DNA from: Pseudomonadota bacterium
Lineage (GTDB): Bacteria; Pseudomonadota; Alphaproteobacteria; Rhizobiales; Devosiaceae
Direction: 5' to 3'
Length of the DNA: 22,479 nt
Assembly: GCA_023431205.1 (NCBI GenBank)
Contig: JAEYXQ010000068.1
Coordinates: 1 to 22,479 of the forward strand
Below the pieces are notes generated by a model that was not told the DNA's origin, did no database searches, and saw only the letters and a program-made list of their open reading frames with translations. This document shows positions 15,659 to 22,364 of this stretch, piece after piece; positions within the stretch are counted from its first letter, which is position 1; every line of letters begins with the position of its first letter. A program made the translations under genes and the position numbers.

Positions 15659-16867
15659 ATGCCCCAGACCATGCCCGTACGCCTCGGCGCGGCCGAGGAA
15701 GCCCTGATCACCCAGCTCAAGAGCCGCGGTGCCGACCAGGCTGCCGAGCGGATCGCCACGGCCGGCCTGCCGACCCGTCGCGTCGAGAGCTACCACTATA
15801 CCGATCTCAAGACGCTGCTGCGGGCCATCCCGCCGCTGGCGGGACCCGCCAATCAGGTCGACGTGCCGGCGCTGTCGGTGGCCGGTGCCTACAATCTGAC
15901 GCTGGTGAATGGCGTTGCGCTGCAGCAGGGCGCGGCGCCGGCCGGCGTGACGCTCGGGACCGTCCATGGCGGCATCCTGAGCACGCGCGACGACGTGCTG
16001 GTTCACCTCAACAACGGCCTGGTCGGGGAGTCTCTGAGCCTCACCATCGACGGCAATGTCGAGCAGGTGATCCAGATCGCTCGCCGCATCGAGGGCGAAG
16101 CGGCTCACGTCGCCGACGCGCTCAAGGTGTTCGTCGCCGATGGCGCTACGGCGACAATCGTGGAGACCTTCACCGGTTCGGATGCGGCCCATGTGGGCAA
16201 CCACGCCAGCAACATCGCGCTCGGCAAGAACGCCCTGCTGACCCATGTGACCATCGACCTGTCGCCGCGTGCGGCTTCGCATTTCGCTACCAACGAGTAT
16301 CATCTCGTTGACGGCGCACGCCTGCGGACGCTGGTGATCCATGCCGGTGCCGGCCTTGCCCGGACGCAGCTGTTCCCGAACTACCAGGGCGCCAATGCCC
16401 ATGGCGACATCACCGGACTCAACCTGGTGGCCGATGGGCAGCACAGCGACATCACCATGGAGGCCATCCACGCGGTGCCCCATACCTCCTCGCAGCCGCT
16501 GTTCAAGTCGATCACCCGTGGTCGCGGCAAGGCGGTGGTGCAGGGCAAGCTGGTGGTGGCGCGCGACGCGCAGAAGACCGACGCCAAGTTCATGCACCAG
16601 GGGCTGATGCTCTCGGACGAAGCGGAAATCCTCTCCAAGCCCGAGCTCGAGATCTATGCCGACGACGTGGTCTGCGGCCACGGCTCGACCTGCGGCAAGC
16701 TCGACGAGGACTCGCTGTTCTACCTGATGAGCCGCGGCATTCCGAAGGAAGAGGCCGAGACCATGCTGGTGCGCGGCTTCCTCGAGGAACTGGTTGACCC
16801 GATCGAGGACGAGAGCCTCGCCGATGCGCTGCATGGGGTGATCGAGGGCTGGCTGCTGGCCAAGTAG
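15659..16867 (+). CDS. sufD: Fe-S cluster assembly protein SufD
   Basis: A 402-residue paralogue of SufB that completes the SufBC2D scaffold and is linked to iron acquisition for the nascent cluster. The N-terminal RRVESYHYTDLKTLLR block and the C-terminal AEILSKPELEIYADDVVCGH block are family hallmarks. H341 in VVCGHGST corresponds in context to the E. coli SufD histidine (H360) proposed as a cluster ligand. The start ATG at 15659 lies three bases after the sufC stop. A GC-rich hairpin repeat follows the stop and separates it from sufS. Confidence 0.95.
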   Translation: MPQTMPVRLGAAEEALITQLKSRGADQAAERIATAGLPTRRVESYHYTDLKTLLRAIPPLAGPANQVDVPALSVAGAYNLTLVNGVALQQGAAPAGVTLGTVHGGILSTRDDVLVHLNNGLVGESLSLTIDGNVEQVIQIARRIEGEAAHVADALKVFVADGATATIVETFTGSDAAHVGNHASNIALGKNALLTHVTIDLSPRAASHFATNEYHLVDGARLRTLVIHAGAGLARTQLFPNYQGANAHGDITGLNLVADGQHSDITMEAIHAVPHTSSQPLFKSITRGRGKAVVQGKLVVARDAQKTDAKFMHQGLMLSDEAEILSKPELEIYADDVVCGHGSTCGKLDEDSLFYLMSRGIPKEEAETMLVRGFLEELVDPIEDESLADALHGVIEGWLLAK

Positions 16868-16894
16868 CCCCGAGAAGATGCGGAGGGGGTCGTG

Positions 16895-16970
16895 CGGTGG
16901 TCCACCGAGGCGCTCCACCCCCCCGCCCATCCCCTCAAGGGGGAGGGGTAGGAAAGGTCCACTCCGGTGG
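16895..16970. repeat. GC-rich hairpin repeat between sufD and sufS
   Basis: This gap holds CGGTGG-t-CCACCG (16895-16907), CCCCT-ca-AGGGG (16931-16942) within a C-run/G-run stretch, and a second CGGTGG (16965-16970). The central CCACCG can pair with either the upstream or the downstream CGGTGG, and the downstream copy overlaps the sufS ribosome binding region (GGGGA). The composition is like the repeat before aroA and like dispersed GC-rich repeats in related genomes. Confidence 0.6.
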
Positions 16971-16981
16971 GGAATCAAACG

Positions 16982-18202
16982 ATGACCTTCGATATCCACA
17001 AAGTCCGCGCCGACTTCCCGATCCTGTCGGAGCAGATCCACGGCAATCGCCTTGTCTATCTCGACAGCGGGGCGTCGGCGCAGAAGCCGGTGCAGGTTCT
17101 GGACCGGATGGATCACGCCTTCCGGCACGAATATGCCAATGTCCACCGCGGGCTGCATACGTTGGCGAACCGCGCCACCGAAGCCTATGAGGGCGGCCGG
17201 CATGCAGCCCAGCGCTTCATCAATGCGGCGCGGCCCGAAGAGATCGTGTTCACCAAGTCCGCCACCGAGGCGATCAACCTGGTGGCGCAATCCTTCGCCG
17301 GGCCGCGGCTGGGGGAGGGGGACGAGATCGTCCTCACCACCATGGAGCACCACTCCAACATCGTGCCCTGGCACTTCCACCGCGAACGCAAGGGCGCGGT
17401 GCTGAAGTGGGTGGATGTACGCGACGACGGCAGCTTCGACATCGATGCCTTTGCCGCGGCGCTGACCGATCGTACCCGTATGGTTGCAGTTACCCATATG
17501 AGCAACGTGCTGGGCACCATCACCCCGATCGGGGAGATGGTGGAACTGGCGCATGCACGCGGTATTCCGGTGTTGGTCGACGGCTCTCAGGGCGCAGTGC
17601 ACACCAAGGTGGACGTGCAGGCGCTAGGCGTCGATTTCTACATCATGACCGGTCACAAGCTCTACGGCCCGACCGGCATCGGCGTGCTCTACGGTCGCTA
17701 CGAGCTGCTGGCCGAGATGCAGCCCTATCAGGGGGGTGGCGAGATGATCGACGTGGTGACCCTCGACGAGGTCACCTACAACGACCCGCCGCATCGTTTC
17801 GAGGCCGGCACGCCGCCGATCGTGCAGGCCATCGGTCTCGGCGCGGCGCTGGGTTACATCGAGGATCTCGGCCGCGACGCCATCATCGCGCATGAGCACG
17901 ATGTCGCCGAGTACGCGCTGGAGCGGCTGAGCCGGATCAATTCGCTGCGGCTGATCGGCACGGCGCCGGGCAAGGGCGGCATCTTCGCGTTCGAGGTGGA
18001 AGGGGCGCACGCCCACGACATCGCTACCGTGCTCGACCGCTATGGCATCGGCGTGCGGGCGGGCACACATTGCGCCATGCCGCTGCTCAACCGTTTCGGC
18101 GTGACCTCTACATGCCGAGCCTCCTTCGCCCTATATAACGGCAAGGACGACGTCGACGCCCTGGTGGACGGCATCGAGCGCGCCCGCCGCTTCTTCGCGT
18201 GA
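16982..18202 (+). CDS. sufS: Cysteine desulfurase, group II (SufS)
   Basis: A 406-residue PLP cysteine desulfurase of the SufS/CsdA type. K226 in TGHKLYGPTG binds PLP and C364 in RAGTHCAMPLL is the persulfide cysteine on the short loop of group II; both numbers equal those of E. coli SufS. I prefer ATG at 16982 (MTFDIHKVRADFP) with GGGGA about eight bases upstream; a GTG at 16967 would add five residues. E. coli SufS needs SufE as sulfur acceptor, but no sufE or sufU gene is in this operon, so a partner must be encoded elsewhere or another route is used. This is the sufS1 position of the Agrobacterium operon. Confidence 0.95.
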   Translation: MTFDIHKVRADFPILSEQIHGNRLVYLDSGASAQKPVQVLDRMDHAFRHEYANVHRGLHTLANRATEAYEGGRHAAQRFINAARPEEIVFTKSATEAINLVAQSFAGPRLGEGDEIVLTTMEHHSNIVPWHFHRERKGAVLKWVDVRDDGSFDIDAFAAALTDRTRMVAVTHMSNVLGTITPIGEMVELAHARGIPVLVDGSQGAVHTKVDVQALGVDFYIMTGHKLYGPTGIGVLYGRYELLAEMQPYQGGGEMIDVVTLDEVTYNDPPHRFEAGTPPIVQAIGLGAALGYIEDLGRDAIIAHEHDVAEYALERLSRINSLRLIGTAPGKGGIFAFEVEGAHAHDIATVLDRYGIGVRAGTHCAMPLLNRFGVTSTCRASFALYNGKDDVDALVDGIERARRFFA

Positions 18203-18216
18203 TCCTCGAGGACACT

Positions 18217-18594
18217 ATGACTGACCAGACCGACGCCATCGACACCCGCATTCAGCCGAAGGTGGCCGAATCCATCCCGGCCAACGAGGTGGAGCGCATC
18301 ACCACCGACCTGATCGGGGCGCTGAAGACCGTCTACGACCCGGAAATCCCGGTCGACATCTACGAACTTGGGCTGATCTACAAGGTCGACCTCGACGACG
18401 ATCGCAAGTTGACCATCGACATGACGCTGACCGCGCCGGGGTGCCCGGTTGCCGGCGAGATGCCGGGTTGGGTGGAGAACGCCGCCCGCGCCGTGGAAGG
18501 CATCCAGGACGTCGAGGTCAACATGGTGTTCGATCCGCCCTGGGACGCATCACGGATGAGCGAAGAAGCCCAGGTGGCGCTGAACTGGTGGTAA
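18217..18594 (+). CDS. sufT: SufT-like DUF59/MIP18 family Fe-S assembly factor
   Basis: A 125-residue protein whose core (about 28-110) is a DUF59/MIP18 domain, with VYDPEIPVDIYELGLIY (39-55) and TAPGCPVAGEMP (72-83) as hallmarks. C76 is the conserved cysteine of the family. Such proteins help mature or deliver Fe-S clusters; the same position is called sufX in Agrobacterium. I chose ATG at 18217, with GAGGA about five bases upstream; a GTG at 18199 overlapping the sufS stop would add six residues. An extension of about 27 residues precedes the domain. Cotranscription with sufS is almost certain. Confidence 0.9.
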   Translation: MTDQTDAIDTRIQPKVAESIPANEVERITTDLIGALKTVYDPEIPVDIYELGLIYKVDLDDDRKLTIDMTLTAPGCPVAGEMPGWVENAARAVEGIQDVEVNMVFDPPWDASRMSEEAQVALNWW

Positions 18595-18602
18595 GTTGGG
18601 GC

Positions 18603-18628
18603 GTTCTGCACTATATATCGTGAAGAAC
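18603..18628. promoter_or_regulatory. Imperfect dyad between sufT and sufA
   Basis: GTTCTGCAC (18603-18611) and GTGAAGAAC (18620-18628) form nine-base arms with one mismatch around TATATATC. The AT-rich centre stands out in this GC-rich region. It could be an operator overlapping an internal promoter, or a weak hairpin. I know no regulator with this exact site. Confidence 0.3.
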
Positions 18629-18650
18629 CGATAGAGCGGACTGTTTGCCG

Positions 18651-19031
18651 ATGCCCCTCAAGATCATGTCGCTGACCGATGCCGCTGCCGAGCGCGTGCG
18701 CGAGATCATCGAGGATTCCGACAAGCCGGTGATCGGCGTGCGCGTCGGCGTCAGGAATGCCGGCTGCGCGGGCATGGCCTACACGCTCGACTATGTCACC
18801 GAGCCGGTGGCGGGTGACGACCATGTCGCCGACAAGGGCGTCGAGGTCTATATCGAGCCGAAAGCCACCATGTTCCTCTTGGGCACTGTGATGGACTTCG
18901 AGGAATCGAAGATGAGCTCCGGCTTCACCTTCCGGAACCCGAACCAGACCGGTGCCTGCGGCTGTGGCGAGAGCGTGCAGCTTGCGCCGGCGGACCTCAA
19001 GGCGCTGGCCGAGGCGCGCGCGACGGTTTAG
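18651..19031 (+). CDS. sufA: A-type Fe-S carrier / HesB-IscA family (SufA)
   Basis: A 126-residue A-type carrier that accepts clusters from SufBCD and passes them to target enzymes. The three ligand cysteines are all present: C39 in NAGCAG, then C103 and C105 in GACGCGES. The start at ATG 18651 is favoured; an ATG at 18666 (MSLTDAAAERV) also fits the family's usual beginning, and the ribosome binding site is weak for both. It is the last suf gene, 56 bases after the SufT-like gene. A strong GC-rich inverted repeat follows and separates it from aroA. Confidence 0.93.
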   Translation: MPLKIMSLTDAAAERVREIIEDSDKPVIGVRVGVRNAGCAGMAYTLDYVTEPVAGDDHVADKGVEVYIEPKATMFLLGTVMDFEESKMSSGFTFRNPNQTGACGCGESVQLAPADLKALAEARATV

Positions 19032-19063
19032 GTCGCAGCAGTCCCGGCCTAATCCTGTCGGGG

Positions 19064-19177
19064 TACCCCCACCCAACCTCCCCCTGCAGGGAGAGGGGTG
19101 CATCGGGGTTGCTTTGCTGCCTGGGCACCCACCGACCCGGTTCCTCCCCCGCTGGCGGGGGAGGTTAGGTGGGGGGC
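19064..19177. repeat. Nested GC-rich inverted repeat between sufA and aroA
   Basis: Outer arms 19066-19084 and 19157-19175 are inverted copies matching at 18 of 19 bases. Inside the right half lies a perfect ten-bp hairpin, CCTCCCCCGC-tg-GCGGGGGAGG (19143-19164), and inside the left half the palindrome CCCTGCAGGG (19082-19091). The two halves can therefore fold separately or together. It resembles dispersed GC-rich intergenic repeats of alphaproteobacteria. It may insulate the suf operon from aroA. Confidence 0.82.
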
Positions 19178-19227
19178 TCTTCCACCAGTTGCGTGACGCG
19201 GTGCCATCAGGCATTGATCGCGGCATC

Positions 19228-20493
19228 ATGCTGAAGCCCTTGCCGTCTGCCCTCACCATCGTCCCGCCACGTCGTCCGCTGACCGGACGCGTCACCCCGC
19301 CGGGATCCAAATCCATCACCAATCGGGCACTGCTAGTGGCGGCGCTGGCGAACGGCACCAGCCGTTTGACCGGGGCGCTCAAGAGCAAGGATACCGTGCT
19401 GATGGCCGCGGCCCTGCGGCAGATGGACGTCGAGGTGGACGAGCCGGACGCCACCACTTTCGTGGTCACGAGCACCGGCCGGCTGCAGGCTCCCGCCGGG
19501 CCGCTGTTTGTCGGCAATGCCGGCACGGCCACGCGCTTTCTCACAGCCGCCGTGGCGGCGGTGGATGGTGCGGCGATCATCGATGGCGACGAGGACATGC
19601 GCAAGCGCCCGATCGCGCCGCTTGTTGCGGCGCTGCGCTCCCTCGGCATCGACGCCGAGGCGCCGACCGGTTGCCCGCCGGTTACGGTTCACGGCCGCGG
19701 CAATTTCGGCCGGGGCAGGGTGGAGATCGATGCGAGCCTCTCCAGCCAGTATGTCTCGGCGCTGCTGATGGCGGCGCCTCTTGGCGAGGGGCCCATCGAG
19801 GTGGCGCTGACCGGCAAGGATATCGGCGCCCGCGGCTATGTCGACCTGACGGTGGCGGCGATGAAGGCCTTCGGCGCTTCAGTGGAGCAGGTCGATGCCG
19901 GCACCTGGCGGATTCAGCCGACCGGCTACCGCGCCGCTGACTTCCATATTGAACCCGACGCTTCGGCGGCGACCTATCTCTGGGGCGCCGAGGTGCTGAC
20001 CGGTGGCAGGATCGACCTTGGCGTTGCGGCAGCCGACTTCACGCAGCCCGATGCCGCGGCGCAGGCGGTGCTGGCGCAGTTTCCCGATATGCCGGCGGTG
20101 ATCGACGGATCGCAGATGCAGGACGCGGTGCCGACGCTGGCGGTGGTCGCGGCCTTCAACCGAACGCCGGTGCGGTTTGTCGGCATCGCCAATCTCAGGG
20201 TCAAGGAAACGGATCGCATCCGCGCCGTTGCCAACGAGCTCAATCGCATCCTGCCGGGTCTGGCGCGGGAAGAGGGCGATGATCTCGTGGTCGCCTCCGA
20301 CCCCGAGCTTGCAGCGCGGGCCCAGCCGGCTCGAATCGAGACCTATCACGACCACCGCATAGCGATGAGCTTTGCCTTGGCCGGTCTGCTGGTGGACGGC
20401 ATCACCATTCTCGACCCGGCGTGCACCGGCAAGACCTACCCGGACTATTGGGAAATGCTGGCGGGACTCGGCGTGGAACTGCGGCCGGCCTGA
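19228..20493 (+). CDS. aroA: 3-phosphoshikimate 1-carboxyvinyltransferase (EPSP synthase)
   Basis: A 421-residue enzyme of the shikimate pathway that joins phosphoenolpyruvate to shikimate-3-phosphate. The active-site blocks are present: PPGSKSITNR (24-33), GNAGTATR (96-103), DASLSSQYVSALLMAAP, NLRVKETDRIR, TYHDHRIAMSF and CTGKTYPDYW. The glycine of NAGTA (G99, E. coli G96), whose change to Ala gives glyphosate tolerance, is unchanged. The residue matching E. coli P101 is Phe (F104). The start ATG at 19228 is chosen because it begins a typical N-terminus; no ribosome binding site is obvious and GTG at 19201 is also in frame. In many alphaproteobacteria aroA lies near cmk and rpsA; here it follows the suf operon. 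It converges with the GGDEF gene. Confidence 0.95.
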   Translation: MLKPLPSALTIVPPRRPLTGRVTPPGSKSITNRALLVAALANGTSRLTGALKSKDTVLMAAALRQMDVEVDEPDATTFVVTSTGRLQAPAGPLFVGNAGTATRFLTAAVAAVDGAAIIDGDEDMRKRPIAPLVAALRSLGIDAEAPTGCPPVTVHGRGNFGRGRVEIDASLSSQYVSALLMAAPLGEGPIEVALTGKDIGARGYVDLTVAAMKAFGASVEQVDAGTWRIQPTGYRAADFHIEPDASAATYLWGAEVLTGGRIDLGVAAADFTQPDAAAQAVLAQFPDMPAVIDGSQMQDAVPTLAVVAAFNRTPVRFVGIANLRVKETDRIRAVANELNRILPGLAREEGDDLVVASDPELAARAQPARIETYHDHRIAMSFALAGLLVDGITILDPACTGKTYPDYWEMLAGLGVELRPA

Positions 20494-20502
20494 GCCTCAG
20501 GC
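20488..20502. terminator. Short palindrome spanning the aroA and GGDEF stop codons
   Basis: GCCTGAG-c-CTCAGGC is a perfect seven-base inverted repeat whose arms hold the aroA TGA and the opposing TGA (read as TCA). There is no T-tract. It could act as a small shared 3'-end hairpin, though the one-base centre means a real hairpin would lose pairs to form its loop. Confidence 0.3.
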
Positions 20503-21588
20503 GGCGGACAGATTGTGGAGTTCGATCTCGTTGACCACCCGGTTGCGGCCGGCGTGCTTGGCCGCATAAAGGCACTTGTCGGCGCGCTCGATCAATGAAC
20601 TGGCAGTGTCGCCACGGGCGAGCGAGGCAACGCCGAAAGAGGCGGTGATCCTTCCCAGCTTCTCGTTGGTCGAGCGCTTCACCAGGTCCTTGGCCTGGAT
20701 GGCCTTCCGGATGTTCTCGGCGACCGTTGTCGCCCCGTCGAGGCTGGTGCAGGGCAGGACGGCCGCGAATTCCTCGCCGCCATAGCGAGCCGCCAGGTCC
20801 TTGCCCTTGATGCTGGCCTTGATGGTCATCGCCACCAGACGCAGCACCTGATCGCCAGTCTGGTGGCCGTAGCTGTCGTTGAACAGCTTGAAGTGGTCGA
20901 TGTCCGCAAAGATGAGGCAGAGCGGCTGACCGGTGAGCGTGGCGTCTTCGAGCGCCGCGGCCAGTCCCTCATCGAAGCTCTTGCGGTTGGCGATCTTGGT
21001 CAGCGGATCGAGCAGCGATTCCCGCCGCACGTCGTCGATGTCCCGCTGCAAGGACACGATGTCCTGGCGCGACGCTTCCAGCTGCGCCTCGAGCTGGCTG
21101 TTGTTCTCCTGCATCCGCCGGGTCTCGGTGAGGAGCCTGTCGGCCAGCATCTTCATGGCCGCGGCAGTCATGTCGTGCTCGAGGTCCCCGCTCGCCACCT
21201 CCAGCGAACCGGAATAGGCGTGAGCACTGACCATGGCCGTGTCGATCGCCACATGCACGGCCTCGATGCGTTCGTGCATGCGCTCGGAGACATCGGAGAT
21301 GCGGTCACTGACGTCGGCGGTCATGAACTCGCCGTAGAGCGCCTCCACCTGGGCGAGGCCGAGGGGTGTGCCGGCCCGCACCATGGCGTTGATGCGCGCG
21401 TTGAGGTTGGGATCGACCCCTGCGGCGTAGGTGTAGAACAGCTCGAAGAACCGCGGGAAGGGCGGGACTCCGCTGCGCTTGAGAAAATCCAGAGCGGCGT
21501 TGGCATAACCCAGCGCCCGCTGAAATTCGTGGTCAGCCAAGTCCACCCCCGCGCAAGCCTGCGCTGCCCTCGGCCCCCACCGAGTCAT
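20497..21588 (-). CDS. GGDEF diguanylate cyclase
   Basis: A 363-residue protein predicted to make cyclic di-GMP from two GTP. The GGDEF domain spans about 190-355: DPLTKIANRKSF (194-205), the metal-binding DIDHFKLFND (229-238) and the active site GGEEF (270-274) are all intact. The inhibitory I-site, normally RxxD nine residues ahead, reads KGKD (261-264), so product feedback is probably weakened. The first ~140 residues form an alpha-helical domain, with a coiled coil from about 145 to 190 that likely mediates dimerisation; there is no membrane segment. The start is uncertain: ATG at 21588 has no good ribosome binding site, and GTG at 21546 (VDLADHEF) is an alternative. The helicase fragment lies upstream on the same strand. 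Confidence 0.9.
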   Translation of the reverse strand: MTRWGPRAAQACAGVDLADHEFQRALGYANAALDFLKRSGVPPFPRFFELFYTYAAGVDPNLNARINAMVRAGTPLGLAQVEALYGEFMTADVSDRISDVSERMHERIEAVHVAIDTAMVSAHAYSGSLEVASGDLEHDMTAAAMKMLADRLLTETRRMQENNSQLEAQLEASRQDIVSLQRDIDDVRRESLLDPLTKIANRKSFDEGLAAALEDATLTGQPLCLIFADIDHFKLFNDSYGHQTGDQVLRLVAMTIKASIKGKDLAARYGGEEFAAVLPCTSLDGATTVAENIRKAIQAKDLVKRSTNEKLGRITASFGVASLARGDTASSLIERADKCLYAAKHAGRNRVVNEIELHNLSAA

Positions 21589-21662
21589 CCCACTGAATAT
21601 TAGCGCGTTCCCTGCACGTGGGGAATAGCAATGTCCCCGCGCCGAGGAGCGCAGCGATGGAC

Positions 21663-22364
21663 CTAACTGGCGGTGCGCACCGGGCGCAGCAGGAAGGCTG
21701 GCACCGGACCGTCATTGCCGAACGGATTGTCGCCGGCAGCTTCGACGGCTGCGGGCCTCGTCCGGTCGGGCCTGGTCTTTTCGGGACGGGTTCTCGGCGC
21801 CTTGGGCGCAGGAGCGCTCTCTGCGGGGTGCTCTTCTGTCGTCTCTTCTGGCCTGGCAACACGCCGCGACCGACGGGACTGCGGTTTTTCAGTCTTCTCG
21901 GGCTTGTCGGTCTTTTCGGCCTTGGGCCGGGCAGAAGGCGCTGCCGGCGCATCCAGCCACTCGATCGACTTCTGGATCAGCTTCAGGATGGCGTCGAGGT
22001 GCTTCTCGTCGGACGGGCCAACCAGCGTATAAGCTACACCCGAACGACCGGCGCGGCCGGTACGGCCGATGCGGTGCACATAGTCCTCCGCGTGCACCGG
22101 CACGTCGAAGTTGAAGACGTGGCTGACCTTGGGGATATCGAGGCCGCGCGCGGCAACGTCGCTCGCTACAAGCAGGGTCAGCTTGTCGGTCTTGAAGGCG
22201 TCGAGCGTTTCCATCCGGCTCTTCTGGTCCATGTCGCCATGGAGCGCACCGGCGCTGTAGCCGTGCCGCTTCAACGAGTTGGACAGCGTCGCGACATCGC
22301 GCTTGCGATTGCAGAAAATGATGGCGTTGGTCAGCCCTTCGGCCGCATCGATCCGGGCGCGCAT
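21663..22364 (-). pseudogene. DEAD-box ATP-dependent RNA helicase, C-terminal half (broken gene)
   Basis: Minus-strand sequence from about 22364 to 21663 encodes the second RecA domain and tail of a DEAD-box RNA helicase. Motif IV is AIIFCNRK, motif V is ASDVAARGLDIP and motif VI is YVHRIGRTGRAG. A Lys/Pro/Glu/Arg-rich disordered tail of about 90 residues follows, as in RhlE-type helicases. The first RecA domain, with Q motif, Walker A, DEAD and SAT, should lie to the right on this strand but is missing: upstream of about residue RARID the minus-strand translation has no helicase character. Instead the plus strand there encodes motif Ia (see the next entry). As given, the gene cannot make a functional helicase. 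An assembly or amplification artefact near a sequence end is the likeliest cause; a true inversion is possible. Confidence 0.85.

Noticed and set aside
14675..17602. A 975-codon minus-strand open frame opposite sufC, sufD and sufS
   Set aside because: The opposite strand has three intact, highly conserved suf genes. The antisense product has no recognisable motif and shows the same biased composition as the other shadows.
18603..18628. The GTTCT...AGAAC dyad as a LexA (SOS) box
   Set aside because: The alphaproteobacterial LexA site is a GTTC-N7-GTTC direct repeat, and the spacing here does not fit.
18952..19227. An N-terminal extension of aroA back to 18952
   Set aside because: It overlaps the sufA end and translates the GC-rich inverted repeat. 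The family N-terminus begins at 19228.
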